64,000 nucleotides of DNA, taken from the NCBI RefSeq assembly GCF_000731315.1, contig NZ_HG938353.1, positions 1 through 64,000 on the forward strand, read 5' to 3'. Both the position numbers and the translations under genes were made by a program. Shown here piece after piece: positions 37,596 through 47,156 of the stretch. Numbering within the stretch: the first letter of the stretch is position 1; every line of letters begins with the position of its first letter. The DNA comes from Neorhizobium galegae bv. orientalis str. HAMBI 540. Its GTDB lineage: Bacteria; Pseudomonadota; Alphaproteobacteria; Rhizobiales; Rhizobiaceae. The notes below the pieces were generated by a model, which worked only from the letters and a program-made list of their open reading frames with translations, searched no databases and had not been told where the DNA came from.

Positions 37596-38395
37596 TTACC
37601 TGGGCGCGGATCGGCTTCGTTTTTGTCGTTCTTTTCGCAGTTACGCTGATTTTGTGGCCGTTCCAGCTCCTGGGCCTCGCCCTCGACCTCAAGATCCGCC
37701 GCTATATCCCGCGCTGCTGGCATCGGACCGCGTGTTTCCTGCTGGGCATCCGTATCCATGTTCACGGAACGCTGGAGCGTCGCCGGCCGCTGATGCTTGC
37801 CTGCAATCACGCCTCGTGGAAGGATATTCTTGTGCTCGGGGCGATCGCCGACGTGGTCTTCATCGCCAAGATGGAAGTGTCGGAATGGCCGGTCTTCGGC
37901 ACGCTCGCCAAGCTGCAGAAGAGCATCTTCGTCGCTCGCGAGCAGAAGCGTCGGACCGGCGACCAGGTGAACGAGATTGCCGAACGGATGGCGGCCGGCG
38001 AGATCGTCGTGCTCTTTCCCGAAGGCACCACCTCCGACGGCAACCGGCTTCTGGAGGTGAAGTCGTCGCTGTTCGGGGCCGCCGCCGCCGCGGTCCAGCA
38101 CACGCCGGAAGGTGTCGTGCATGTCCAGCCGGTGGCGATCGCCTATACCCGCATTCATGGCATGGCCATGGGCCGTTACCATCGGCCGATCGCCGCCTGG
38201 CCGGGCGATATCGAATTGGTGCCGCATCTGCTCGGCGTCCTGAAGGAAGGAGCGCTCGACGTGGACGTTGCTTTTGGCGAGACGATCGAATTCCGCGCCG
38301 GCGACAACCGTAAGCATCTGAGCATGGCCGTGACGAGCCGGCTTCGGCGCATGCTGATCCGCCATCTGCGGGGGCGTGACTACGAAGCGCTATAG
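37592..38395 (+). CDS. olsA: 1-acyl-glycerol-3-phosphate-type acyltransferase OlsA
   Basis: A PlsC-family O-acyltransferase. The 267-residue protein has an N-terminal membrane helix, the catalytic NHASWKD motif (HX4D) near residues 70-76 and the substrate motif [13 protein letters not shown]. In Sinorhizobium the gene between the fur/mur gene and miaB is olsA, which adds the second acyl chain to lyso-ornithine lipid; the assignment here rests on that position, and a general PlsC role cannot be excluded. It starts GTG inside the mur stop codon. Confidence 0.83.
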   Translation: MITWARIGFVFVVLFAVTLILWPFQLLGLALDLKIRRYIPRCWHRTACFLLGIRIHVHGTLERRRPLMLACNHASWKDILVLGAIADVVFIAKMEVSEWPVFGTLAKLQKSIFVAREQKRRTGDQVNEIAERMAAGEIVVLFPEGTTSDGNRLLEVKSSLFGAAAAAVQHTPEGVVHVQPVAIAYTRIHGMAMGRYHRPIAAWPGDIELVPHLLGVLKEGALDVDVAFGETIEFRAGDNRKHLSMAVTSRLRRMLIRHLRGRDYEAL

Positions 38396-38438
38396 GAAAC
38401 GCTTCATTTCCGGGTCTTCTTGCGGTATGGAGCGAGCC

Positions 38439-39851
38439 ATGAACGAACACGTCTCCCTTTCCGTGCCCGCCGACGAGCAGGCCCCGCGCCCGAATTCCCG
38501 CAAGGTCTTCATCAAGACCTACGGCTGCCAGATGAATGTCTATGATTCAGGCCGCATGAGCGATGCGCTGGCGGGCGAAGGCTACGTTACGACCGAAGAG
38601 ATGGGCGAGGCCGACCTCATCCTCCTCAACACCTGCCACATCCGCGAGAAGGCGGCCGACAAGGTCTATTCGGCGCTCGGGCGTCTTCGCGACATGAAGA
38701 AGGCACGCGCTGCCGAAGGCCGGGAGCTGATGATCGGCGTCGCCGGCTGCGTCGCCCAAGCCGAAGGCGAGGAAATCATCCGCCGTGCGCCGGCCGTCGA
38801 CGTGGTGATCGGCCCGCAGACCTACCATCGCCTGCCGGAAGCGCTGAGACGCGCCCGCGGCGGAAAGCCTGTCGTCGATACCGAATATGCGGTCGAGGAC
38901 AAGTTCGAGCACCTGCCGGTTACCGAGAAGGCGAAGATCCGCGCCCGCGGCGTCACCGCCTTCCTCACCGTTCAGGAAGGCTGCGACAAGTTCTGCACCT
39001 TCTGCGTCGTGCCTTACACCCGCGGTTCGGAAGTTTCCCGCCCCGTCCAGCAGATCGTCGACGAAGCTTGGCGGCTCGTCGATGGCGGTGTGCGCGAGAT
39101 CACGCTGCTCGGCCAGAACGTCAACGCCTGGCGTGCGGAAGGCCCGAAAGGCGGCGAATGGAGCCTCGGCGACCTGCTTTATCGCCTGGCGGAAATCCCA
39201 GGGCTCGCGCGTCTGCGTTACACGACCAGCCACCCGCGCGACATGGATGACCGGCTGATCGAGGCCCATCGCAACCTGCGCACCCTGATGCCCTACCTGC
39301 ATCTGCCGGTTCAGGCCGGTTCGGACCGCATTCTGAAAGCCATGAACCGCCGCCACACGGGTGCCGAATATCTCCGCTTGATCGAGCGCATCCGAGAAGC
39401 CCGGCCGGATATCGCCATCGCCGGAGATTTCATCGTCGGTTTCCCCGGCGAGACGGAGAAGGACTTCGAAGACACGCTCCGCCTCGTCGAGGACGTGAAT
39501 TACGCTCAGGCCTATTCCTTCAAATATTCGACCCGTCCCGGCACGCCCGGCGCCGACCTCGGCGATCAGGTGTCGGAAGAGGTGAAGGCGGAGCGGTTGG
39601 AAAGATTGCAGGCCCTGCTCTTGAAACAGCAGGCCGAATTCGCCAAATCCTGTGTCGGAAAAGTCATCGACCTGTTGCTGGAAAAGCCCGGTCGCATGCC
39701 AGGACAGATAATCGGACGTTCTCCCTGGCTTCAATCTGTGAATGTTGATGCAAAAACATCGCAAATCGGTGACATTATCCAGGTACGAATCAGTGGAACC
39801 GGCCCGAACAGCTTGTTTGCCGACCCGGCAGAGAGTTTAATAGGAGCCTGA
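38439..39851 (+). CDS. miaB: tRNA-2-methylthio-N6-dimethylallyladenosine synthase MiaB
   Basis: Radical SAM methylthiotransferase acting on A37 of tRNAs. The 470-residue protein has the UPF0004 domain with cysteines in [22 protein letters not shown] and [11 protein letters not shown] (second cluster), the radical SAM triad [16 protein letters not shown], and a C-terminal TRAM domain. ATG at 38439 follows GGAGCGA; further upstream in-frame codons run into olsA. phoH follows after 25 bases, the common miaB-phoH-ybeY-ybeX-lnt order. Confidence 0.95.
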   Translation: MNEHVSLSVPADEQAPRPNSRKVFIKTYGCQMNVYDSGRMSDALAGEGYVTTEEMGEADLILLNTCHIREKAADKVYSALGRLRDMKKARAAEGRELMIGVAGCVAQAEGEEIIRRAPAVDVVIGPQTYHRLPEALRRARGGKPVVDTEYAVEDKFEHLPVTEKAKIRARGVTAFLTVQEGCDKFCTFCVVPYTRGSEVSRPVQQIVDEAWRLVDGGVREITLLGQNVNAWRAEGPKGGEWSLGDLLYRLAEIPGLARLRYTTSHPRDMDDRLIEAHRNLRTLMPYLHLPVQAGSDRILKAMNRRHTGAEYLRLIERIREARPDIAIAGDFIVGFPGETEKDFEDTLRLVEDVNYAQAYSFKYSTRPGTPGADLGDQVSEEVKAERLERLQALLLKQQAEFAKSCVGKVIDLLLEKPGRMPGQIIGRSPWLQSVNVDAKTSQIGDIIQVRISGTGPNSLFADPAESLIGA

Positions 39852-39876
39852 GCTAACATCGAGGAGCTTGCCCTAC

Positions 39877-40932
39877 TTGAACGGACGTGAATTGGTTTCT
39901 TCATCCGCGCGCCACCCCCGCACCGCCGCTACCGACGCCAATCACTTTGTCCTGACGTTCGAGAACAATAGGTTCGCCAGCGAGCTTTTCGGGCAATTCG
40001 ATCAGAATCTCAAACTTCTCGAAGAGCGGCTTCACATCGATGCCAGGGCACGCGGCAATTCGGTGGCCATCTCCGGCGATCTGACGGCGACCAACCAGGC
40101 GCGCCGGGCGCTGGATTTCCTCTACGAACGCATCCAGAAGGGCGGCTCGGTCGAGACATCCGACGTCGACGGTGCGATCCGCATGGCGCAGGCGGCCGAC
40201 GACCAGCTGCAGCTGCCGACGCTGGAGAAAAAAGCCAAGCTCTCCATGAGCCAGATTTCCACCAAGAAAAAGACGGTCGTCGCGCGCACCCCCACCCAGG
40301 ACGCCTATATGCGGGCGCTGGAACGGTCGGAGCTTGTCTTCGGCGTCGGCCCGGCCGGTACCGGCAAGACCTATCTCGCCGTCGCTCATGCCGCCCAGCT
40401 TCTGGAACGCGGGGCTGTCGATCGCATCATCCTGTCGCGGCCGGCCGTCGAAGCCGGCGAGCGCCTGGGCTTTCTGCCCGGCGACATGAAGGACAAGGTC
40501 GATCCCTATCTGCGGCCGCTCTATGACGCCCTCTACGACATGATGCCGGGCGACAAGGTGGAGCGGGCGATCACCGCCGGCGTCATCGAAATCGCGCCGC
40601 TCGCTTTCATGCGCGGCCGCACGCTCGCAAACGCCGCCGTCATCCTCGACGAGGCGCAGAACACCACGTCGATGCAGATGAAGATGTTCCTGACCCGTCT
40701 TGGCGAAAATGCCCGGATGATCATCACCGGTGATCCGAGCCAGGTCGATTTGCCGCGCGGCGTGAAATCAGGCTTGGTGGAAGCGCTGCAGATCCTGAAG
40801 GGTGTCGAGGGTATTTCGGTGATCCGATTTAAGGATACTGACGTGGTCCGCCATCCGCTGGTTGGCCGCATCGTCCGGGCCTATGATGCGCAATATGCCG
40901 TCCACGAGGAAAGCGAGGAAGTCGATCGGTAA
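39877..40932 (+). CDS. phoH: PhoH-like ATPase
   Basis: A PhoH (YbeZ) family P-loop ATPase that works with YbeY in rRNA and RNA metabolism. The 351-residue protein has Walker A GPAGTGKTYLA near residues 158-168 and Walker B AAVILDEAQNTT, with the PhoH core SRPAVEAGERLGFLPGDMKD. I choose TTG at 39877 (MNGRELVSSS) because GAGGAG lies 10 bases ahead; the TTG at 39868 is only 1 base from it. ybeY follows 18 bases later. Confidence 0.93.
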   Translation: MNGRELVSSSARHPRTAATDANHFVLTFENNRFASELFGQFDQNLKLLEERLHIDARARGNSVAISGDLTATNQARRALDFLYERIQKGGSVETSDVDGAIRMAQAADDQLQLPTLEKKAKLSMSQISTKKKTVVARTPTQDAYMRALERSELVFGVGPAGTGKTYLAVAHAAQLLERGAVDRIILSRPAVEAGERLGFLPGDMKDKVDPYLRPLYDALYDMMPGDKVERAITAGVIEIAPLAFMRGRTLANAAVILDEAQNTTSMQMKMFLTRLGENARMIITGDPSQVDLPRGVKSGLVEALQILKGVEGISVIRFKDTDVVRHPLVGRIVRAYDAQYAVHEESEEVDR

Positions 40933-40950
40933 TGGTCGGCTCCAAACCTT

Positions 40951-41460
40951 ATGCCCCAACTCGACATACAGATTAGTATTGAAGACGAGGGCTGGCCCGA
41001 AGAGCCGGCCCTTTTTGCCCTGAGTGAAAAAGCGCTTGGGGCGGCTGCCGAATTCCTAGCGAAGGAAGAGAAGCAGCCATTCCCGAAAGTCGCACCGGAA
41101 TTGTCGCTGGTCTTTACCGGCGACGCGGCGATCAAGGAGATCAACGCCGAATGGCGCGGCAAGGACAAGCCGACCAACGTGCTGTCTTTCCCGGCTTTTC
41201 CGCTCGAACCAGGCAAGATGCCGGGCCCGATGCTGGGAGATATCGTTATCGCGCGCGAGACGGTTGAGCGGGAAGCGGTTGATCTCGACAAGAGTTTCGA
41301 TGATCATCTGACCCATCTGCTCGTCCACGGTTTCCTGCATTTGTTCGGTTACGACCATATGCAAACGGACGACGCGGAAAGAATGGAAGCGTTGGAGACT
41401 CGCATTTTGGCCGCCCTTGGCCTATCTGACCCCTATGCGGGGCAGGACCCGATAATATAG
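40951..41460 (+). CDS. ybeY: Endoribonuclease/rRNA maturation factor YbeY
   Basis: YbeY is a zinc metalloprotein needed for 16S rRNA 3'-end maturation and ribosome quality control; in Sinorhizobium it also affects small-RNA regulation. The 169-residue protein has the metal motif HGFLHLFGYDH near residues 129-139, preceded by the strand KPTNVLSFPAFP and followed by MEALETRILAALG. Size is typical. It lies between phoH and ybeX with gaps of 18 and 9 bases. Confidence 0.95.
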   Translation: MPQLDIQISIEDEGWPEEPALFALSEKALGAAAEFLAKEEKQPFPKVAPELSLVFTGDAAIKEINAEWRGKDKPTNVLSFPAFPLEPGKMPGPMLGDIVIARETVEREAVDLDKSFDDHLTHLLVHGFLHLFGYDHMQTDDAERMEALETRILAALGLSDPYAGQDPII

Positions 41461-41469
41461 TCTGGACCA

Positions 41470-42654
41470 ATGAACGACTTTTCGACAAACCCGACCCGTG
41501 AGGGCAAGGACGCCGACTCGAGTTCCTCGGAAGAGGGCAGTAGTCCGTCTCGAGCGGAAGCTCAGAAACACCAAAGCTCTTTCTGGTCGCGCGCCGTCAG
41601 GCTGCTCAGGCCGTCGCAGGGCGAGAAGCTCCGCGAGGACCTCGCCGACGCGCTGATGACCGATACCAATATCAGCAACGCCTTCTCGCCCGAGGAACGG
41701 GCGATGCTGCATAACATTCTCCGGTTCCGCGAAATCCGCGTCGAAGACATCATGGTGCCGCGTGCCGATATCGAGGCGGTCGACATGACCATGACGATCG
41801 GCGAGCTGATGATCCATTTCGAGGAAACCGGTCGCTCGCGCATGCCGGTCTACAACGACACGCTCGACGACCCGCGCGGCATGGTTCATATCCGCGACCT
41901 CCTCTCCTATCTCGCCAAGCAGGCCCGCAACAAACGCCGCACCAGTGCGCGCGCTGCACCCACCCAGCCGATGCCGCTTGCCACCGACAAGCCGGAAAAG
42001 GCTGAAAAGACGGTGCGCACCCCGCGGCCTGCCTTCGACCTCGGCCGCGTCGACCTCGAACAGACGGTTGCCGAAGCCGGGCTGATCCGCAAGATCCTGT
42101 TCGTGCCGCCGTCGATGCTCGCTTCCGACCTGATGCAGAGCATGCAGGCGGCGCGTACCCAGCTGGCGCTCGTCATCGACGAATATGGCGGGACCGACGG
42201 CCTCGTCACCCATGAGGACATCGTCGAAATGGTGATCGGCGATGTCGAGGACGAACATGACAATGAAGAGGTGATGTTCTCCCGCACCAGCGAGGATGTG
42301 TTCGTCGCCGATGCGCGTATCGAACTCGAAGAGATCGCCAAGGCGATCGGTTCCGATTTCGACATTCGCGACCGCCTTGAAGACGTCGATACGCTGGGTG
42401 GCCTGATTTTCTCCGCGCTTGGTCGTATTCCGGTGCGCGGCGAGGTGGTGCAGGCGGTGCCCGGCTTCGAATTCCAGATCCTGGAGGCCGATCCTCGCCG
42501 CATCAAGCGCGTACGGATCCTGCGCAGGCGCACGCTCGCGCGCCGCCGGCAGAAAGGCGATGGCGAGATGCTGCTCACCGATCAGACGCCGACGACTGCC
42601 CTGCTGCCGGCGCCATCCGCTCAGGACGCCGACGGACGCAATCACCAGGCCTGA
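41470..42654 (+). CDS. ybeX: CBS-domain protein YbeX/CorC family
   Basis: A 394-residue HlyC/CorC-family protein. After a charged N terminus come two CBS domains, beginning EIRVEDIMVPRADIEAVDMT and continuing after an alanine-rich linker (about 155-190) with QLALVIDEYGGTDGLVTHED, then the CorC_HlyC domain ending near residue 365. The DUF21 membrane part of larger relatives is missing, as in YbeX. It has been linked to magnesium and cobalt efflux and to ribosome metabolism. It sits between ybeY and lnt. Confidence 0.9.
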   Translation: MNDFSTNPTREGKDADSSSSEEGSSPSRAEAQKHQSSFWSRAVRLLRPSQGEKLREDLADALMTDTNISNAFSPEERAMLHNILRFREIRVEDIMVPRADIEAVDMTMTIGELMIHFEETGRSRMPVYNDTLDDPRGMVHIRDLLSYLAKQARNKRRTSARAAPTQPMPLATDKPEKAEKTVRTPRPAFDLGRVDLEQTVAEAGLIRKILFVPPSMLASDLMQSMQAARTQLALVIDEYGGTDGLVTHEDIVEMVIGDVEDEHDNEEVMFSRTSEDVFVADARIELEEIAKAIGSDFDIRDRLEDVDTLGGLIFSALGRIPVRGEVVQAVPGFEFQILEADPRRIKRVRILRRRTLARRRQKGDGEMLLTDQTPTTALLPAPSAQDADGRNHQA

Positions 42655-42751
42655 GTGATCCCTGAAGTGTCCGCGCCTCTTTGACCTCACGACAAGCCCG
42701 CCATTTTTTGAAAGACTGCAGCCGCTGATTCGGGGGCGGAAGGGAACATAG

Positions 42752-44353
42752 ATGGAGCGGCTGGCGGGCAGGATCATGCTTCTCTGGGGCTTCCCGCGCG
42801 TCGTCGTTGCTTTTCTCGCAGGAGCGATCGGTGCGCTCGCGCTGCCGCCCTTCGGTTTCTTCGCGGCGTTCTTCATCTCCTTCACGCTGCTCGTCTGGCT
42901 GATGGACGGTTCCACCGGCAATCCGGATGGCGGATGGTTCGCGCGGTTTCGTTCGGCCTTCTGGATCGGCTGGGTTTTTGGCTTCGGCTATTTCGTCGCC
43001 GGCCTCTGGTGGCTTGGCAATGCGCTGCTGGTGGAAGCCGACGAGTTTGCCTGGGCGCTGCCGCTCGCGGTTCTTGGCCTGCCTGCCTATCTTGCCCTAT
43101 TTTACGGTCTTGCGACGGCGATCGCCCGCATCTTCTGGTCGGATGGTTTCGGGCGGATGGCCTCGCTCGCCTTCGGTTTCGGCCTTGCCGAATGGCTGCG
43201 TGGCTTCGTCGCTACCGGTTTCCCCTGGAATGCGGTCGGTTATGGCGCGATGCCGATGCCGCTGATGATGCAATCGGCGGCGGTGCTCGGCATTTTCGGC
43301 GTGACGGTTCTTGCCGTCTTCGTGTTTTCAGCCCCCGCCCTGATCGGCACTAAAAAGGGCATGCGGACCGGGCTAACGCTCGCGGCCTTGCTGTTTGCCG
43401 CCCATCTCGGTTATGGCGCCTATCGTTTGCACATCGCCGACGCCGCGCTGGCTCCGGCCGCCGATAGCCAGCCGGTCGTCCGCATCGTCCAGCCGGTGAT
43501 CGACCAGGCGCGAAAACTGGATGACGCCGAACGGGCGGCGATCTTCGAGGAACATCTGGCGCTGTCGGCTTTGCCGCCCGAGAACGGTGGCAAGCGGCCG
43601 GACATCATCGTCTGGCCCGAAACCTCGGTGCCCTTTATTCTGACCCAGAACCCGGATGCGCTGACCCGCATTGCCGAGGTGCTGCAGGATGGTCAGGTCC
43701 TCATCACCGGCGCGGTCCGCTCGGAGGATGCGGGCGCGGGCTTCGCGCCGCGTTTTTACAATTCCATCTATGTGATCGACAGCCAAGGCCAGATCGTTTC
43801 GGCCTCCGATAAGCTGCATCTGGTCCCGTTCGGTGAATATGTTCCCTACGAGGATCTGCTGCGCAATCTCGGTATTCCCGATGCCATCGCCATGCCGGGC
43901 GGCTTTAGTGCCGCGCCCGTGCGGGCCATGCTGACCCTGCCGGGCGGCAGGATCTTCTATCCGCTGATCTGTTACGAAGCGATTTTCCCGGACGAGATTG
44001 GGCCGGACGTGGAGCGGGCGAGCGCGCTTCTGAATATTACCAATGACGGCTGGTTCGGAGCGACGCCGGGACCGTATCAGCACTTCCAGCAGGCTCGAAT
44101 CCGCGCCGTCGAAAATGGCCTGCCGCTGATTCGCGGGGCGAATACTGGCGTTTCGGCGGTCGTCGACCCCTTCGGAAGGCTGATACGGGGTATGGACTAC
44201 AATCAAAAAGGCGTGATTGACGCAACCTTGGGCAGTATTTCAATCTCGCATTGGGATGTGAAAGCTCGGGAGCAGCACTTCTGGTTGGTTCTTGCAGGGA
44301 TGTTGTTGATTGCAGGCGTCTCGCGCGTTGGTTTTAATTTTCGGACGAATTGA
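42752..44353 (+). CDS. lnt: Apolipoprotein N-acyltransferase
   Basis: Lnt adds the third acyl chain to lipoproteins at the inner membrane. The 533-residue protein has about six N-terminal membrane helices and a periplasmic nitrilase-fold domain with catalytic Glu290 (VWPETSVPF), Lys354 (DKLHLVPFGEY) and Cys407 (PLICYEAIF), plus a final membrane helix. This gene is known in Sinorhizobium as the acid-tolerance locus actA. Its stop codon lies inside the likely -35 box of the next gene. Confidence 0.95.
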   Translation: MERLAGRIMLLWGFPRVVVAFLAGAIGALALPPFGFFAAFFISFTLLVWLMDGSTGNPDGGWFARFRSAFWIGWVFGFGYFVAGLWWLGNALLVEADEFAWALPLAVLGLPAYLALFYGLATAIARIFWSDGFGRMASLAFGFGLAEWLRGFVATGFPWNAVGYGAMPMPLMMQSAAVLGIFGVTVLAVFVFSAPALIGTKKGMRTGLTLAALLFAAHLGYGAYRLHIADAALAPAADSQPVVRIVQPVIDQARKLDDAERAAIFEEHLALSALPPENGGKRPDIIVWPETSVPFILTQNPDALTRIAEVLQDGQVLITGAVRSEDAGAGFAPRFYNSIYVIDSQGQIVSASDKLHLVPFGEYVPYEDLLRNLGIPDAIAMPGGFSAAPVRAMLTLPGGRIFYPLICYEAIFPDEIGPDVERASALLNITNDGWFGATPGPYQHFQQARIRAVENGLPLIRGANTGVSAVVDPFGRLIRGMDYNQKGVIDATLGSISISHWDVKAREQHFWLVLAGMLLIAGVSRVGFNFRTN

Positions 44354-44378
44354 CCAAAAACCCCTAAAATTGCATAGT
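44350..44378 (+). promoter_or_regulatory. Candidate promoter of the phrR-type gene
   Basis: TTGACC (44350-44355) and CATAGT (44373-44378) are 17 bases apart. The -35 box overlaps the lnt stop codon, and about 120 bases of leader precede the regulator's ATG. Confidence 0.5.
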
Positions 44379-44465
44379 GGTCTCAGCCTTTCGTCTCGCC
44401 ATATGCTTCAAACGTTGAGCCTGTTGTGACCAGCCGCGCGAAGTGTATCACCACACGCAGACCGG

Positions 44466-44484
44466 GTTGTGAGGATTAAACAAC
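44466..44484. promoter_or_regulatory. Operator-like inverted repeat before the phrR-type gene
   Basis: GTTGT and ACAAC with a 9-base spacer, 22 bases upstream of the ATG and downstream of the predicted promoter. The position suits autorepression. Short arms, so chance is possible. Confidence 0.35.
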
Positions 44485-44505
44485 AAACGTCGTCAGGACA
44501 TCGTT

Positions 44506-44922
44506 ATGATTGAAAACAAAAAGAAGCCGAACCCGATCGATATTCACGTCGGGAGCCGGATTCGCCTTCGCCGGACCATGCTCGGAATGAGCCAGGAAAA
44601 GCTGGGCGAAAGCCTTGGCATTACGTTCCAGCAGATTCAGAAATACGAAAAAGGCACCAACCGCGTCGGCGCGAGCCGTCTGCAGAACATCTCCAGCATT
44701 CTCAACGTGCCGGTCTCCTTCTTCTTCGAGGATGCGCCGGGCGATCAGGGCGGTCAGGGCGGCATGGCAGAAGCCTCGAGCTCCAACTACGTGGTCGATT
44801 TCCTCTCCTCCTCCGAGGGCCTGCAACTGAACCGGGCTTTCGTGAAGATTTCCGACCCGAAAGTTCGTCGGCGTGTGGTTGATCTCGTAAAAGCTCTGGC
44901 AGCGGATGCCGAGGTCGAATAA
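44506..44922 (+). CDS. phrR: XRE-family regulator, PhrR/PraR type
   Basis: A 138-residue regulator with an N-terminal HTH_XRE domain (IRLRRTMLGMSQEKLGESLG, then ITFQQIQKYEKGTNRVGASR) and a C-terminal helix with VRRRVVDLVKAL. It matches the rhizobial PhrR/PraR group: PhrR was described as a low-pH-inducible repressor next to actA (lnt) in Sinorhizobium, and PraR of Rhizobium leguminosarum represses quorum-sensing and adhesion genes. Here it lies between lnt and metK as in those genomes. ATG has AGGA 8 bases upstream. Confidence 0.88.
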   Translation: MIENKKKPNPIDIHVGSRIRLRRTMLGMSQEKLGESLGITFQQIQKYEKGTNRVGASRLQNISSILNVPVSFFFEDAPGDQGGQGGMAEASSSNYVVDFLSSSEGLQLNRAFVKISDPKVRRRVVDLVKALAADAEVE

Positions 44923-44945
44923 CGACCATTCGATATCAGCACGGA

Positions 44946-44968
44946 AGCGGCCGCAAGGCCGCTTTTTT
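44946..44968 (+). terminator. Rho-independent terminator after the phrR-type gene
   Basis: A perfect 7-bp stem, AGCGGCC with GGCCGCT, around a GCAA tetraloop, followed at once by six T residues. Confidence 0.9.
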
Positions 44969-45003
44969 GTTGCCTGTCCCGAGGTGACGGGTGTTGCGGG
45001 AAT

Positions 45004-45037
45004 GTCTAACTTGTAGACATAAAGATATATTTATGTC
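45004..45037. repeat. Paired inverted repeats upstream of metK
   Basis: Two palindromes overlap here: GTCTA-5-TAGAC (45004-45018) and GACATAAA-6-TTTATGTC (45016-45037), the second with perfect 8-bp arms. They share the GAC and lie 70-100 bases before the metK ATG in an AT-rich pocket. Operator, leader hairpin or promoter are all possible. Confidence 0.5.
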
Positions 45038-45106
45038 GTTGTACGCTTGTGTTTGTCGGTGAAAATCACTACACAGGTGCGTCGTTTCTTTGAGGGGAAT
45101 CCCGTA

Positions 45107-46366
45107 ATGCGCGCAAGTTATCTGTTCACCAGCGAGTCCGTTGCCGAGGGCCATCCGGACAAGGTTTGTGATCGTATCTCCGATGAAATTGTAGATCTTG
45201 TGTACCGCGAAGCGGCCAAGACCGGCGTCGATCCCTGGACCGTGCGCATTGCCTGCGAAACGCTGGCGACCACGAACCGTGTGGTGATCGCTGGCGAAGT
45301 CCGCCTGCCGCCGAGCCTGATGAAGAAGGACAAGGACGGCAAGGACGTCATCAATCCCTCGAAGTTCAAGTCCGCCGCCCGCAAGGCTATCCGTGATATC
45401 GGTTACGAGCAGGACGGCTTCCACTGGAAGACGGCCAAGATCGACGTGCTGCTGCATTCCCAGTCCGCTGATATCGCGCAGGGTGTTGACAGCGCCGCCG
45501 ACAGGCAGGGCGATGAAGGTGCCGGCGACCAGGGCATCATGTTCGGTTACGCCTGCAAGGAAACGCCGGATCTCATGCCGGCACCGATCTATTATTCCCA
45601 CAAGATCCTGCAGCTGCTCGCCACCGCCCGCAAGAAGGGCGAAGGCGATGCCGGCAAGCTCGGCCCGGACGCCAAGAGCCAGGTGACCGTGCGTTACGAA
45701 AACGGCAAGCCGGCCGCGGTCGACTCGATCGTTCTTTCCACCCAGCACCTCGACGAGAGCTGGGATTCCAAGAAGGTCCGCGAGGTCGTGGAACCTTATA
45801 TCCGTGAAGCGCTCGGCGACCTGCCGATCGCCAAGGATTGCAAGTGGTACATCAATCCGACCGGCAAGTTCGTCATCGGCGGCCCGGATGGTGACGCTGG
45901 CCTTACCGGCCGCAAGATCATCGTCGACACCTACGGTGGCGCGGCTCCCCACGGCGGCGGCGCATTTTCCGGCAAGGACACGACCAAGGTCGACCGTTCG
46001 GCCGCTTACGCTGCCCGCTATCTGGCCAAGAACGTCGTTGCTGCCGGTATTGCCGATCGTTGCACGATTCAAATCGCATACGCCATCGGCATCGCCCAGC
46101 CGCTGTCGATCTATGTCGACCTGCATGGCACAGGCAAGGGCGTGACGGAAGACCAGGTGGAAGCGGCCATCCGCAAGGTCATGGACCTGTCGCCGACCGG
46201 TATCCGCCGCCATCTCGACCTCAACAAGCCGATCTACGCCAAGACGTCCGCTTATGGCCACTTCGGCCGCAAGGCCGGCCGCGACGGTTCCTTCTCCTGG
46301 GAGAAGACCGATCTGGCGAAGCCGCTCAAGGATGCGCTGAAGGAAGAGCCCCTCAAGGCAGCCTGA
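45107..46366 (+). CDS. metK: S-adenosylmethionine synthetase
   Basis: Makes SAM from methionine and ATP. The 419-residue protein has ATP-binding [16 protein letters not shown] near the start, [13 protein letters not shown], and the P-loop-like [20 protein letters not shown]. An insertion relative to E. coli MetK in the [19 protein letters not shown] region is usual in rhizobia. ATG at 45107 follows GAGGGGA; upstream in-frame codons lack conservation. The leader between the phrR terminator and metK matches none of the SAM riboswitches I know. Confidence 0.96.
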   Translation: MRASYLFTSESVAEGHPDKVCDRISDEIVDLVYREAAKTGVDPWTVRIACETLATTNRVVIAGEVRLPPSLMKKDKDGKDVINPSKFKSAARKAIRDIGYEQDGFHWKTAKIDVLLHSQSADIAQGVDSAADRQGDEGAGDQGIMFGYACKETPDLMPAPIYYSHKILQLLATARKKGEGDAGKLGPDAKSQVTVRYENGKPAAVDSIVLSTQHLDESWDSKKVREVVEPYIREALGDLPIAKDCKWYINPTGKFVIGGPDGDAGLTGRKIIVDTYGGAAPHGGGAFSGKDTTKVDRSAAYAARYLAKNVVAAGIADRCTIQIAYAIGIAQPLSIYVDLHGTGKGVTEDQVEAAIRKVMDLSPTGIRRHLDLNKPIYAKTSAYGHFGRKAGRDGSFSWEKTDLAKPLKDALKEEPLKAA

Positions 46367-46397
46367 TTGGCCTTTACGGATAGCTCCATAAAACTGT

Positions 46398-46432
46398 AAA
46401 GCGGGTGCCTCCTGACGGAGACGCCCGCTTTT
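46398..46432 (+). terminator. Rho-independent terminator or attenuator between metK and trmB
   Basis: A 15-bp stem (46398-46412 with 46417-46431, one mismatch and one wobble) has loop TGAC, an outer arm AAAGCGGG/CCCGCTTT and a short T run. It lies 32 bases after metK and only 19 bases before the trmB ATG. Confidence 0.75.
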
Positions 46433-46450
46433 ATCGTGAGAGACCAGCCC

Positions 46451-47152
46451 ATGACCGAACCGCAGCACCCGAGCCGCAGCACCGAAGCCTTCTTCGGACG
46501 CCGCAAGGGCAAGCAGCTCCGCGAGCGCCAGGCGGAAGGGATTGCAACTCTGCTGCCTGCACTGAAGCTCGATCTTGCGGCGCCCGCGCCCGCCGCGCTT
46601 TCAGAGATATTTCCCATTCCCGTGGAGGAGCTGCGGCTGGAGATCGGCTTTGGCGGCGGCGAGCACCTCGTCCACCGCGCGCAGGAAAATTTAAAAACCG
46701 GCTTCATCGGAGTTGAGCCGTTCGTCAATTCCATGGCGAAGCTTTTGTCGCGCGTCGACGAACTGGGGCTCAAGAATATCCGGGTCTATGACGACGACGC
46801 CACGCAGGTGCTCGACTGGCTGCCGGATGCATCGCTCGATCGCATCGACCTGCTCTATCCGGACCCGTGGCCGAAGCGGAAACATTGGAAAAGGCGGTTT
46901 GTATCTGCGGTCAATCTCGACCGATTCCACCGCGTGCTGAAGCCGGGCGGTCTGTTCCTGTTCGCATCCGACATCGACACCTATGTCAACTGGACGCTGA
47001 TCCATTGCCGCGACCATGGCGGATTTCAATGGCAGGCGGAGCAATCTTCCGACTGGCTGACGCCCTTCGCCGGCTGGCCAGGTACGCGATACGAAAACAA
47101 GGCCCGCCGAGAAGGCCGTTCCTCGGCCTATCTGACATTCAGGAAAGCCTGA
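46451..47152 (+). CDS. trmB: tRNA (guanine-N7-)-methyltransferase
   Basis: Methylates G46 in the tRNA variable loop. The 233-residue protein has the SAM site [20 protein letters not shown] and the TrmB signature [17 protein letters not shown], with the closing [22 protein letters not shown] at 46451 is chosen as the first codon of the conserved part. The metK terminator lies 19 bases upstream, so trmB depends on read-through or a promoter within or near that hairpin. It converges on the DUF1150 gene. Confidence 0.94.
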   Translation: MTEPQHPSRSTEAFFGRRKGKQLRERQAEGIATLLPALKLDLAAPAPAALSEIFPIPVEELRLEIGFGGGEHLVHRAQENLKTGFIGVEPFVNSMAKLLSRVDELGLKNIRVYDDDATQVLDWLPDASLDRIDLLYPDPWPKRKHWKRRFVSAVNLDRFHRVLKPGGLFLFASDIDTYVNWTLIHCRDHGGFQWQAEQSSDWLTPFAGWPGTRYENKARREGRSSAYLTFRKA

Positions 47153-47156
47153 AAGG

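Noticed and set aside
44969..45106. A SAM-binding riboswitch before metK
   Set aside because: I looked for the conserved cores of SAM-II, SAM-V, SAM/SAH and SAH elements and found none; only the inverted repeats are supportable.
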